Shown in pieces: positions 22,285 through 32,547 of a DNA stretch of 64,000 nt. The DNA comes from Ustilago trichophora. Lineage: Eukaryota > Basidiomycota > Ustilaginomycetes > Ustilaginales > Ustilaginaceae. The notes beneath the pieces are model-generated. The model saw only the letters and a program-made list of their open reading frames with translations. It was not told the DNA's origin and searched no databases. A program made the position numbers and the translations under genes. Every line of letters begins with the position of its first letter. Position 1 is the stretch's first letter. The stretch covers positions 248,001 to 312,000 of the forward strand of contig OOIN01000006.1 in the NCBI GenBank assembly GCA_900323505.1. Direction: 5' to 3'.

Positions 22285-23315
22285 TACTGCATCCTGCAGC
22301 TAAAGAAGATCAACAACGCGGCAACACTAGTTAGGTTGTAGGTTACTCGAAGGCACAATTTGAAATGGTGTGCTTCAAATTTAAGTACTAGCTCGGAGTG
22401 ACTACAGATTTGAAAGAAAAAAAAAGCGCAAAGAGAAGCACAGCGCGTGTGGGCTGTAACAAGAAGCCAACGCGGCGGCGTCGGCGGGCGGCGAGGTGAG
22501 GCGAGGCGAAGCGCACTACTGTAAACTGGATGCAGACTCTGTATCTCGGTGCTACAGTATGCAGTGCAGTGCTGTGCAGCGGTTGCTTCCCTTTCTGCTG
22601 CTGTTGCTGCCGAAGGTACGCGTGGTCGTCGTTTTGGGACAGCATTGTGATGATTTTGGAAGATCCTGCTGTAAAGTATCTTAGCGTTGGTTTTGAAACG
22701 CATTGAAACGCACTCTACTCTGTGACCTCCTACTGCATGGTAAGGGGTGCATAGAGGGGCGAGCTCAACATCGGCCGTCGGCCTTCTTGGTTGTGGTGGT
22801 CTTTTGGCGATGAAGGATCTCATGCGTGCATGCCTGTAAGCCTTCTCCCTATACATCCCATCCCGCCCACGCATACAGTATGCTGTAACGTATACGCACG
22901 TTATCCCGCCCCAAGCCACCTTGAAGCTCAAACATACATATATTGTCATTCCTTCTCATCGATCGCAGATCATTTTCTTTGCTGGAAATGAAAAACGGGT
23001 TGGACAGAGAGTATCGAGTCTCTGTATTCGTAAACAAAGGGAGCCGCGTGAGAAAAAGAGAGGATTGCGAGCGCGTGTGTGCATGCATACTGTACTGTAT
23101 GTACTGTATGTTGGACCCTCCCGAGAAAAGTTATTTTTCAAAAAAAATTAAAATATTATTTCCGGTCTCTGCGCTGTCAAATGGCAACCACGAGACTAGG
23201 AGAGAGAGTGAAAATGCATTTCACATTTCCCACTCGGCCACAAGTCAAACCCACGCGGTCGTTCAGCTCCTCATCCTCTTGAGCTCCCCCATCCATTGAT
23301 TGATCTCCGCTACCT

Positions 23316-23339
23316 GCCTTGCCTTGCCTTGCCTTGCCT
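23316..23339 (+). repeat. CCTTG pentamer microsatellite
   Basis: About five units of GCCTT in the probable leader region of the gene at 24139. Confidence 0.9.
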
Positions 23340-24138
23340 GGCTTTCTCTTCCCGACCATCATCCGTCATCCCAACATCCCATCTTTCTTCCATAGCCCCG
23401 GTCTCCTCCCTTTTGTTCTTCTCTTTCCACTCTGCTCTTTCTTCATTCTCTCCCACCCTCTTCGATATTGGTCCCCATTCTCGGGTGTCGCTGCGTGTCA
23501 AGTCTCTTTTCGTCGTCCGTCCGCCTTCCTTCAAACCCAGTACCATTGATCGACTCTGCTACTTTCCGATCCTGCTGGCAAGGTCACTACAAGGAACAAC
23601 CACGCACCTTACTCGCATCGCAAATCCACTCCCGACCTCCTGTCTTTATCGCCAGCTAGAAGCTTCATCTACGCTCCTTTCGATACCTTCGCCACTTGGT
23701 CTTCGGCAGCAAGTATACCCTTACCCGCTTCTTTCGCTGCCTTCGATTCCCTCTCATCACTGTGCACATCGACATTTGCTATAAGGACAATCTGCCGGAT
23801 CTGCTTTGTCTTTACCCAGCTTTCTTTTCGACGTTGTCACCCCCTAAAAAGCATTTCATATTTTGCCGGCCCACCATCGTTGCGCCAATCATTGTTCATC
23901 CAACACGCGCATCTGATTCACCGCTTCCATTCCTTCGCTCCAATCTGCACACCCGTAACCTGGACCGTTTCCTGCATCCATCCGGCTCCTTGGGTCTTAA
24001 CTCAAGTTTGGATACCGTTCGGCACTGGTCCCATACATTCGAGGATAGGCCAACACGCATTAACACACTGGGCAGTGCACTCTGAGGGAAAACCGGCATC
24101 GATCCCCCGACAGCACACCAACTTCCAGGATCTCCACT

Positions 24139-25803
24139 ATGCCGCTTCAGAATGACATGCCGCGGGGCTTTGTCAAGCATGTCGTCCGTCGCGCCAACAT
24201 TGTCGCTAGGGCCACCACCAGCGCCACTCACGCTGCTGCATCCGCGGCCAAGTCCTCGCATGCTATTGAGAGGACGCAAACCTCGAGCTTAGGAGCGCCT
24301 GTCGTCGCCATTCTGCTAGCTGGCTTTGTCGGCGTTTTCATCCTGTTTGTTCTCATCGGCGTCACCTGCAAGTTTGTCAATCGTCCACGCACCGACAACC
24401 GTCCCCAAATCCACGCCAAAACCATGTACCAACCTTCGGCAGCAGGCTATGGCTCCGCAGCGGCTAGCTACAGTGCTGGCGCGTACCGCGGCAACGAGTC
24501 GATGCACGATGTCTCCAGTCCCAACACTGGTCTGCTCGATTCCGCTCAGCCTATGGGTCGAGGCGGTCGTTACGAAGAGGCCGACGACTCGCTCGGCAGT
24601 TCAAACGGCATCGGAAACGGACTTGGTGCCAATGGGACGAACGGTGGATTTGGCATGATCCCTAGCAACAGTGCAAGCAGTTTCAGCGGCAGTGACTCGC
24701 ATCGATTCGGTCCAGCTCGCGGTGGCCACGCCCGAGGTGCCAGCAGCGGTATTGAGCTTCCTGGACCAGCGGCTTCCGCGGCATTCCGACGCAATGTGAG
24801 CGGTTCGCATCCCCCTGTTCAATCCGGTGCTGACGACTCTTACGACTCCCCACACTCGGCCAACGGTCTGGTTTCGGCATCCATCATGCCGGACGGATCC
24901 GGATTCACACCTGGCCAGATCTTTGACCACACCGCCGCCAATGGCGCCGCACCAAAAGGATCCGCAGAGATGCGCGAACACCGCAGCAGCTATCTCGGCG
25001 GTCCCCCCGCTGGCGTTCTTCCTCGTCGTGGCAGTCTGGCGCAAGCCAACCCTCAGCAGAGACCATACGCGCGCGGTCCACCACCCGCCACCTCGAAAAA
25101 TCGCCGTTCCAGATACGGTCAGGGTGCACTTTCGTCTTCCAACGACACGGCTGCGTTACGACGCAGTCGAATCGATAGTATTGGACCTGGCACCTACCGC
25201 AAGTCGATGTTCCTCTCGCAGGACCACGACGCCATGCCGTCCGGTGACTTTGCAGGTGGATCGCAGATGCGACGTACTACAACCAACAACAGCGAGAAGA
25301 GCGTCTCTGGTGCCAAGTTGCGTCGTGTCGACAGCATCGGCAAAGGCGATCCTAGAAGGTCTAGTCGCTACAATCCCAACAACAGGGCGAGTCGGATCCC
25401 ATCGATGATGGTGGCGGAAGAGGGCGATTACCCGCCGACAAGTCCGGTCAGATACCATGATGGGTTGCCGGCCATCAACGGCGGTGGTGGATTGCTTCCC
25501 ACAGGAGGCGGATGGGACGGCGGAAGGCGATCGCCCTATGAGGGCAGCTCGAATGGTTCCTCGAGCCCATTAGGTCCCCTCGGGCCCAACGACCTGAGCA
25601 TGCCGCAACAGCAGCAGCAAGGAGGAGGAGGTGTGAGGATGATGCCCTACGGTGCAGGCTTTGGCGCACCAATGCCAAGACCAGGCATGGTCACAACACA
25701 GGTCTCATCGCCCAGCTCATTTGCACAAGCCGCACCATTGGGTGCTGGGCTTGGGAGAGGTATGGAAGCATCATCACACGCCGCATCAAGGCAGATTCTG
25801 TAA
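24139..25803 (+). CDS. Single-pass membrane protein of unknown function
   Basis: 554 residues, single exon, ATG at 24139. One strong membrane helix is visible at residues ~53-78 (APVVAILLAGFVGVFILFVL), flanked by a short basic N-terminal part (GFVKHVVRRANIVARA) and Arg/Lys after the helix, with no cleavable signal peptide. The rest (~470 residues) is low complexity, rich in Gly, Ser, Asn, Pro and Arg, with repeated RR-x-S and RVDSIG/RIDSIG-like patches (SRIDSIGPGTYRKS, LRRVDSIGKGDPRR) and a short polyglutamine. This resembles the layout of fungal cell-surface or cell-wall stress sensors and of polarity-associated membrane proteins, but I find no domain that proves either. The RxxS patches could be kinase targets. 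Function unknown. Confidence 0.75.
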   Translation: MPLQNDMPRGFVKHVVRRANIVARATTSATHAAASAAKSSHAIERTQTSSLGAPVVAILLAGFVGVFILFVLIGVTCKFVNRPRTDNRPQIHAKTMYQPSAAGYGSAAASYSAGAYRGNESMHDVSSPNTGLLDSAQPMGRGGRYEEADDSLGSSNGIGNGLGANGTNGGFGMIPSNSASSFSGSDSHRFGPARGGHARGASSGIELPGPAASAAFRRNVSGSHPPVQSGADDSYDSPHSANGLVSASIMPDGSGFTPGQIFDHTAANGAAPKGSAEMREHRSSYLGGPPAGVLPRRGSLAQANPQQRPYARGPPPATSKNRRSRYGQGALSSSNDTAALRRSRIDSIGPGTYRKSMFLSQDHDAMPSGDFAGGSQMRRTTTNNSEKSVSGAKLRRVDSIGKGDPRRSSRYNPNNRASRIPSMMVAEEGDYPPTSPVRYHDGLPAINGGGGLLPTGGGWDGGRRSPYEGSSNGSSSPLGPLGPNDLSMPQQQQQGGGGVRMMPYGAGFGAPMPRPGMVTTQVSSPSSFAQAAPLGAGLGRGMEASSHAASRQIL

Positions 25804-26285
25804 ACCGCGGTTCTAAGCAGTCTAGTCGCTCGTTTTCTCTATATCTTTATTGGACGCTTGATATCTTTGCAACTATCCCTTTCGCATTATACACTGTTTC
25901 CTACTGATTACAGACTTTTTAAAAGAGTGTGTTGGCATTGGTGGAATCGTGGCCAGGGCTCATAGTGAGAGAGTATGAGCTGCTTAGAAATGGCCGATTC
26001 ATGCTGTGTTGGGGAAAAAGAGCCTCCGTTCTTGGGCGCGCCAAATTTCCGATTTGGCTCCAACAGTTGACCGGATCATGCACGAGTTGACGGCCCTGCA
26101 GCGAACGTGAATCTGTGGCCAAAACAACACTCCGACGACCATCATCTTCAGCTTCACCTGGCTTGGTTTCCATTCACCATCTCACACGCTTCCCTCCCCC
26201 TCGACACAGAAATACAGCGCTGGTACGATGGCTTGCTCTCAGTGAATCCGGTCATCGGCAGTGGCGTTCGAGTATTTGTTTCAGT
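25804..26285. other. Intergenic: 3' flank and F-box gene leader
   Basis: Short spacer between two plus-strand genes. In-frame codons upstream of the F-box gene ATG extend back to 26115 without an ATG (GTG first), so they are treated as leader. No other feature seen. Confidence 0.5.
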
Positions 26286-29200
26286 ATGACAGCCATGTCG
26301 CCTCCAACCCCATCGATTGAGGTGGAAGAGATCCTGCGATCGCCTCCGACCACCACCACGCAACTGATCGCAGACGAGCATGTTGCAGCAGGATCATACA
26401 GGAGACCATCGCTGTCGAGTCTGACAGAGTCGTTCCGAAACGTCACGAGCGTTTCGCCGCGCAGCTCGCCTGAGGAAGAGCATGCCAAAGCGGAGGTGGT
26501 AGAGAGAGGTGGGCGAAGACAGATGCTTAGATCGGGGACTAGTGGGTCGATTACCCCCCTGTCCGCACCTAGTCCGGATTCAGGGGCCACGAGTAGGAAG
26601 AATAGCTCCAGTAGTTCGATCGGAGCTTCTTCTAGCAACGTCGGACTGGCTGCCGCCACCGCAAGCACCGTAGACAATTCCACCCAACAAGACCCTGGCT
26701 CTTTGCATGCTTCTTCGACCGAGCTGAAACCAAGCGCTCACATGGAACGTCCAGCACTAGATTCCCGAACGAACAGCTTGCGCTTTAGACCTACGGACCT
26801 CGTCTCCGCCACAACACGCCCCGATGGGCTCCTCTCGATCGTCTCGACACCAGCAGCAGCCGAAGATCTTTTTCGCTCGCCCTCGCAGATGAGCACCAAC
26901 TCGGACGCTGATGGCTATTTCACCGCTCGACCCGGCTCGCCGGTCGAGGGCAACGATATGCTCTCGCTCTCCATGCTCCGCACCCACTCGGCCAAATCTC
27001 GCAGCGCTCTACGACGAGACCGGGTCTCTTGGAGTGGCAGATCATACGTCACCTGTGCCTCCGAGCTTGTAGAATCCGAATTGGCCACAGCAACAGCGGC
27101 ATCGCTTTCGATCGACGATGAGGCGTGTTTTGTCGATGGCGAGCATCTCCCTTCCCGAAATGGGGTCAAGGGCGGCAAAGGGCGGTTGTATGACAGCGGC
27201 CTAAAAGGGATCGACTTTCTCTCGCTACTCCCACCGGAGTTGTCACTTTGCATCATGTTCCTACTGGAAAGGCATACGGATCTCTTATCAGCTTCGCTAG
27301 TGAGCAAGAGATGGAGAGCTTTAGCGACGGATCAATCGGTGTGGCGCCATTTGTTCTTCTCTCAACCAGGCTGGGCGATCCGCGAAGATGCCCCCCTCGT
27401 CCTGCAGCATCAAGCCGAGCTGCAACGCATCGAGGCAAAAGCCAGACGCACCGCAGCAAAGGAAGAAGCGGAACGTCTCCGACGTCTCCAAGAGCAACGC
27501 ACATCCGCCTCTACGTCGAGTCCCTATCTCGACCGTCTCGCTGCTCTCAAGAGCTGGAGAGAGACCCTTCATATTCCGTCCTTCCCGCCCTTGGCTGGAC
27601 TGAGCATCTCTGGCCCTTCGTCCAAGGCCGAGATGGACGTAGATAGTGGCAGGTCAGTGGGCCCGCCAATGAGCCCGCTGCGGTCTCCTACGGCTGCAAC
27701 AGGCAGATTTGGGCTTTTCCTCAGCCCGGCTAAGCCTACACCAAGTACGCCGGCTGGTGCAAGACGGGCCCAAGAGGCGGCCGCGTCGGCATCGTACTTT
27801 GAGGCGGCGGGGCATGTGGCGCTCTCTAGACAGGCTAGTGTCAGTTCCAATACCGGTTCTAAGAGGCATTCTGTAGACTCGACTTTCAATGAGGTGATCG
27901 ATGAGGAGGAGTTCTTTGCTGCTTCACTCAACTGGACGCGGTTGTACAGGGATAGGTATTTGCTGGAACAGCGGTGGTTGCGTGGGCACCTGCCGAGGAA
28001 GGCCGACAAAGAAGCAGATGTATCTAGGCAGAGAGGTGGCGAGATGGTTCGCACGGCATCATCCACTTCGACCGGCGAGACGGCAGCAACGACATCCAAC
28101 GGGATCAGAGCAAAGAAACTCTTCGAACCAACAAAGCGTTTCCTGCGTGGTCATCAGGATTCTGTCTACTGCATCCGGCAAGATGATGGTGTAGGCACTG
28201 GTACCGCCGGCAAACTCGTCTCCGGTTCTCGAGATCGCACCATCCGAGTCTGGGATGTTGAAACGGGGGCATGTAAGCACATCCTCAAGGGGCACACTGC
28301 ATCCGTGCTCTCCTTACAGTACGACGATCAGATTCTCGTATCGGTCAGCTCGGATGGTCAAGTGTTTGTTTGGGACTTTGCAGCTATCCTCGCGACCTCT
28401 TCCTCCTCTTCATCGGACGGTGAAGCAAAACCTATGGAGGATGCAGAATCTGGAGCACTTGTTCACGAGAAATCGGACCGGGTGGTATGCGTCTTGCGCG
28501 ATCACGCATCGGCCGTCCTCGATGTAGTGTTTGACTCGAACTGGATCGTGACCGGTTCCAAGGATACCACCGTTCGCGTATGGCGTCGTTCCGACATCCC
28601 CTTGTCCCCTGATACCACCTCTCCGCCTCCGGTGGCATGGAGAAAATTCTCCCACACCGGCCCCGTGAACGCCGTCGACTTGCAGGGAGATCAAGTGGTG
28701 TCAGCTTCCGGTGAAGGCAGCATGTATCTGTGGGACTTGAAGTCGGGCGAGAAAGTGCACATGTTCAGCGGTCATACGAAGGGTCTTGCGTGCATAGTAT
28801 TTAAAGGGAATACGCTGGTCAGTGGGTCAAACGATCAGACTATAAGGGTGTGGGATACCAAGAGTGGTAAATGCACCCATGTGTTGGGGGAGCATCATCT
28901 GCTGGTTCGAACTGTAGCGTACGATCCCGTGAGGGGACTGATCGTCTCAGGGGGTTACGATCGGTTGATCAAGCTTTGGCATGTCGATATTGCGTCCGAC
29001 ACTTCACAAGCCGAACAGCCGCGAGAGGAGAGCTCACGCTCCCACAACACCCCGGAAGAGACCCAAACCGGCGAAGGCCAAGCAGCGCAACAACCACAGC
29101 AAGAAAGTGAGCAAGAGGAAGAACAGGAAGAAGAGGAGAAACCAGAAGTGGCCAGGTGTTTGAGGGATATCAAGTGTCACAGAGCCCGGATCTTTGATGT

Positions 29201-29300
29201 TGATTTCAACACGACCAGGATCGTCTCTGCGAGCGAGGATCATTTAATCTGTATTACCAATTATGGGTCGCAGGGGATTGATACTTCGTTGTTTGCGTGA
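26286..29300 (+). CDS. F-box / WD40-repeat protein (SCF ubiquitin-ligase receptor)
   Basis: 1004 residues from the first ATG (26286), no intron. The F-box is at about residues 312-355 (LLPPELSLCIMFLLERHTDL, VSKRWRALATDQSVWRHLFF) and would bind Skp1. A linker with the RW-type segment FFAASLNWTRLYRDRYLLEQ leads to seven WD40 blades from residue ~615: LRGHQDSVYCI..RTIRVWD, LKGHTASVLSL..GQVFVWDF, LRDHASAVLDV..TTVRVWRR, FSHTGPVNAVD..SMYLWDL, FSGHTKGLACI..TIRVWD, LGEHHLLVRTV..LIKLWHV and CHRARIFDVDF. Blade order and the pre-WD linker resemble Cdc4/Met30/Pof1-type substrate receptors, which bind phosphorylated targets for ubiquitination. A long Ser-rich N terminus and a Glu/Gln-rich insertion before the last blade are species-specific. 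The actual substrate is unknown. Confidence 0.92.
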   Translation: MTAMSPPTPSIEVEEILRSPPTTTTQLIADEHVAAGSYRRPSLSSLTESFRNVTSVSPRSSPEEEHAKAEVVERGGRRQMLRSGTSGSITPLSAPSPDSGATSRKNSSSSSIGASSSNVGLAAATASTVDNSTQQDPGSLHASSTELKPSAHMERPALDSRTNSLRFRPTDLVSATTRPDGLLSIVSTPAAAEDLFRSPSQMSTNSDADGYFTARPGSPVEGNDMLSLSMLRTHSAKSRSALRRDRVSWSGRSYVTCASELVESELATATAASLSIDDEACFVDGEHLPSRNGVKGGKGRLYDSGLKGIDFLSLLPPELSLCIMFLLERHTDLLSASLVSKRWRALATDQSVWRHLFFSQPGWAIREDAPLVLQHQAELQRIEAKARRTAAKEEAERLRRLQEQRTSASTSSPYLDRLAALKSWRETLHIPSFPPLAGLSISGPSSKAEMDVDSGRSVGPPMSPLRSPTAATGRFGLFLSPAKPTPSTPAGARRAQEAAASASYFEAAGHVALSRQASVSSNTGSKRHSVDSTFNEVIDEEEFFAASLNWTRLYRDRYLLEQRWLRGHLPRKADKEADVSRQRGGEMVRTASSTSTGETAATTSNGIRAKKLFEPTKRFLRGHQDSVYCIRQDDGVGTGTAGKLVSGSRDRTIRVWDVETGACKHILKGHTASVLSLQYDDQILVSVSSDGQVFVWDFAAILATSSSSSSDGEAKPMEDAESGALVHEKSDRVVCVLRDHASAVLDVVFDSNWIVTGSKDTTVRVWRRSDIPLSPDTTSPPPVAWRKFSHTGPVNAVDLQGDQVVSASGEGSMYLWDLKSGEKVHMFSGHTKGLACIVFKGNTLVSGSNDQTIRVWDTKSGKCTHVLGEHHLLVRTVAYDPVRGLIVSGGYDRLIKLWHVDIASDTSQAEQPREESSRSHNTPEETQTGEGQAAQQPQQESEQEEEQEEEEKPEVARCLRDIKCHRARIFDVDFNTTRIVSASEDHLICITNYGSQGIDTSLFA

Positions 29301-29588
29301 AGATCTCATACCGTAATCTATCTATCTATCTGGAGTATGCTTGCTATGGATACCGTTGCTCGATCTTCTGGTGTGCAAACGTGCGGAGGCCATGTAAGAT
29401 GTGATGTCGAGAAATGAATTTTAAAAAAAAAAAAATGTAAAAAATTTAAAGCTTGTACAGCGCACAGTTCACACGCATGCACATGCATTTCTTTCTTCCG
29501 GACCAACACTCGAGATCTTCCTTCCTGACCATCTTTGACACCGTTGACCTTTGCCAGCCTGCAAGCTCTCTCGCTACCAAGCATCGCA

Positions 29589-30482
29589 ATGGAAGACCTC
29601 ACATCAGAGCTAGCAACTTCTTCGCTCACTCCTTCTTGCTCCGCGACTCCTCGTCTGCGTCCTTGGCAACGAGCCAGCGTCATCTCTGCTGCAGAATCCT
29701 TCGTCAAGCGCGCCTTTGCCGACCACGACCCTTCGCACGACTATCACCATGTGCACCGAGTGCGTCTTCTCTCTCTTTCTCTGACACGATCTCCCGAACT
29801 CCATGCTCGTAGTATCGACTTGCTGGTAGTAGAGCTAGGTGCGCTGTTTCACGACCTCACCGATGCAAAGTACAACTCGTCGTCTTCGACACCTTCGTCC
29901 GTCCTCAAGCCGTTCTGGTCCAGCCTCGATCCGAGCTTGATCACAGAAGAACAGAGGCTTGTGGTAGAAAAAATCGTAGCGAACGTAAGCTGGAGCAAAG
30001 ACGTCCGACGTCGAGCCACCAATCCTTCGCATCTCTCTTCGTCTGACGTTGCTCTGGCACAGTGGCTCGAAAGCACGCCCGAATTCTGGTGCGTTTCCGA
30101 CGCTGATCGCCTCGACTCGATCGGATCCATCGGAATCATGCGCTGCGCAGCGTACAGTAGCAAAGTCAACAGGCCGCTGTATATCCCCCCGAACAATCCT
30201 AGTATGGATCCGGTACCACCGGCCGAACAGGCAGAGGGATATAATGGCAGTGCGGTGGGTCATTTTTATGAGAAGTTGGTCAAGATCAAGGGGGAAAGGC
30301 TGTATACGGAACAGGCGAGGTTGGAGGCGGAGAGGAGACAAGGAGTGATGAGGACGTTTTTGGAAGAGTTGGATCTCGAGTGGTTGGTGGCTGTACAGGG
30401 TGCGGAGCTGGCGTTGCTTGATGAGGATGGGAACGAGGATGAGGATGATGAAGCTGAGGAAGGAGGTGAGGAGCGAGCATAG
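29589..30482 (+). CDS. HD-domain metal-dependent phosphohydrolase
   Basis: 297 residues; first in-frame ATG 29589 (upstream in-frame codons begin with TTG only). The HD signature is complete: H in DPSHDYHHVHRV, HD in VELGALFHDLTDAKY and D in VSDADRLDSIGSIGIMR, matching the YedJ/YpgQ-type subfamily, some members of which hydrolyse nucleotides. The segment GSAVGHFYEKLVKIKGERLYT and EARRQGVM-like helix (EAERRQGVMRTFLEELDLEW) also fits that subfamily. The C terminus is a short acidic tail (NEDEDDEAEEGGEE). It follows the F-box gene in tandem by 288 bp and converges on the oxidoreductase gene. Substrate in fungi is not known to me. Confidence 0.88.
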   Translation: MEDLTSELATSSLTPSCSATPRLRPWQRASVISAAESFVKRAFADHDPSHDYHHVHRVRLLSLSLTRSPELHARSIDLLVVELGALFHDLTDAKYNSSSSTPSSVLKPFWSSLDPSLITEEQRLVVEKIVANVSWSKDVRRRATNPSHLSSSDVALAQWLESTPEFWCVSDADRLDSIGSIGIMRCAAYSSKVNRPLYIPPNNPSMDPVPPAEQAEGYNGSAVGHFYEKLVKIKGERLYTEQARLEAERRQGVMRTFLEELDLEWLVAVQGAELALLDEDGNEDEDDEAEEGGEERA

Positions 30483-30736
30483 AGACAGAAAACTGATCGC
30501 AACATACGCATCGGAACATGATCTGTAGATTACCATTCTCCCAAAGTATACCACCGTACGGCTCGCACATTTCCAGTCGCAAAGCAGTCTAAACCAAGTC
30601 TCAATCACAAATTCCGCTTCTTTTAACGACCAAAGGGCACTGTGCTTGGACGGTCTAGATTGTGCGGAATTGCAGGAAGCAGGTCGTCCTCGCGAAGAGG
30701 ATACAAAGTAGAAAACAACCGTCGAGTCAAGACTGA

Positions 30737-32547
30737 TCAGACGACGCCATTCCATCCGAGCTCAGTACGCACGCCCAAATGGGTCACGTCTGCCGCTGGC
30801 GTATCCTTGACCTTTACAACCAACTTGCGGGCTCGTGGAGCTTTACCCTCTCTGAGCAACTCCAGACCGGATCTGATTCGCACCAAAAACAGCAAAGCGA
30901 TCAAAAAAACATGATTTGGAGTCAGTTTCTTCTTCTTCTCCACCAATCTCTTTCTCTGGAAGTGTGTCTTACCGAATACCGGCGAGTCCATCGGGCAGAA
31001 TCTCTGGTCGGCAGGGTTGCAATCTTCGCGAATCGAGCAGTTGCGTGACATAGTCGAGTACCGATCGAGCAAATTCACCATTGGGGTGGTAGAAAGTGGA
31101 CGAAAACGAAATTTTGTGCACCTTGACCTGCTTTACTTCGGCCTTAGGGTTTCCTGCAAGGCAGATCAGCTCTCCTTGCTCCGATCCTGTGGGTGCGGTT
31201 TGTTGCAGAGCCTCAAGGCATAGATCGGAGGTGCTGGACGAAACGCAGTCCATAGCATAGCGCAATTTCCCACCGTGCGAAGCGAGGGTGGACAAGATGG
31301 AAGAGAGGATGGCAGCGGGGGGTTGATGGCGATCGATGCAGACGGTTACGCCTATGCTGCGGAGGTAGCCAAAGTTGGAAGGCGAGGCAATGGAGATGAT
31401 GCGTAGATTGGAGATCGACGCGAGTTGGGCGGCGTATATGCCTGTTACTGCTCCTCCGCCGTAGATTCTACATCGTGCATGGGTATGGAACGGGATGGTG
31501 GGTCAATATTCGGGGGGGAGGTCACGTCAGCGATGACTTCTTCTGGTAAATTTTTTGTTGTAGCAAGCAGATGGTCAGTCAAAGGGGGAGGACTTACAAG
31601 ATCCAATCACGTCCATCTTCTTGCTCACCATCATCGAGCTTGACCTTCTCCAAGCGCTCCGTCAGTCCCTCGTCCACATCTTTGCTTGCAATTGTCGCAA
31701 AAGGTAGCTTGAAAAAGGCAAACAGCGCAACAGCAGCAGTGATCAACCCAGTTCCCAACGTTGCCGCCTCTTCATCCTTTACCCTATCAGGAATTTTGGC
31801 CAAAGTGCCCTTTTTATGGACACTAAACCTCTGATATCCGCCGGCTGTGATCTCCCTTGAATCGGCACATGTCCATACGCGATCTCCGACCTTCCATCCT
31901 TCCTGATTCTCGACGGGAGGCTGAATGATGGTTCCGGCGATATCGCGACCTAGGATCCAAGGGAAAGCAGGAATGCCAAAGTTGTACGAGACGGACTTCC
32001 AGTCTACTGGATTGAGGCCGACTGCATCGTTTCGGACCAGGATGTGGTCTGGAGATGTGGGTTGCGGGATGGGAGACGTGGGAGTCAGCTCGAAGGATAG
32101 GGTCCAACCTTGGGAGCAGGAGCGGACGAGGAGGGCATCGGTGAGATTAGAAGCTGAAGGATAGCTGGTGTGGTGGTTCAGTGGAGAGGTGGTTGAGCGG
32201 GGTGGTGTAGACGGAGTGGAAAAGGTCGACGATGATGAAGCCGAAGAGGCCCTACGGAAGGTATCGTTGTCGTCGGAACTGTCTTCTGAGAAAGAGGCCG
32301 GGATGGAGTCTTGCGAATCGACCCAACCAGCACCGAGGACGACATCATGCGTTGATGGCACTAGAAGTCGCAGTGCTGCCTCGCGCTCTGCTTGCGTGTA
32401 AACCGGCGAGAGCGAGAGCGAGCTTAGGCCTTCGATGCTACCATCGCTGATGTTGTCATGGTGATGCTTGCCCAGCGCGCTGGCGAGCTGCTGAGAGCGT
32501 AATTGCTGAGGTACGATCTCTGCGTCGATGATTTCGAGTTCTGCCAT
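30737..32547 (-). CDS. Zinc-type alcohol dehydrogenase-like oxidoreductase (enoyl-reductase type)
   Basis: 526 residues in three exons: 31598-32547, 30973-31467 and 30737-30872, introns of 130 and 100 nt (GTAAGT..TAG, GTAAGA..CAG). Splicing restores DGRDWILIYGGGAVTGIYAA, the NADPH-binding Rossmann entry, and GLAGIRSGLELLREGKAPRA, the usual medium-chain-reductase end. The GroES-like part has DHILVRNDAVGLNPVDWK and FPWILGRDIAGTI; no catalytic-zinc cysteine set is visible, as in ToxD-like trans-enoyl reductases. Residues 1-~130 are a Ser-rich extension of the catalytic domain not common in the family. The start is the ATG at 32547; earlier in-frame codons are non-ATG. It stands alone, with no polyketide or other secondary-metabolism gene nearby, so the substrate is open. 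Confidence 0.87.

Larger units (their letters stand above)
21759..24138. other. Long intergenic region (2.4 kb), leader of the membrane-protein gene
   Basis: No gene recognised on either strand; the longest frame (300 codons, minus, 22047-22949) has no family features and crosses an A tract. Contents: a 25-A run at 22260-22284, several ACTGTA words around 23087-23110, a CCTTG pentamer array at 23316-23339, and from about 23290 a C/T-rich stretch that looks like a long transcribed leader for the gene starting at 24139. Confidence 0.5.

Noticed and set aside
22047..22949. 300-codon minus-strand frame in the 2.4-kb intergenic region
   Set aside because: Contains a run of phenylalanines from the A tract and no recognisable domain or codon bias; likely chance.
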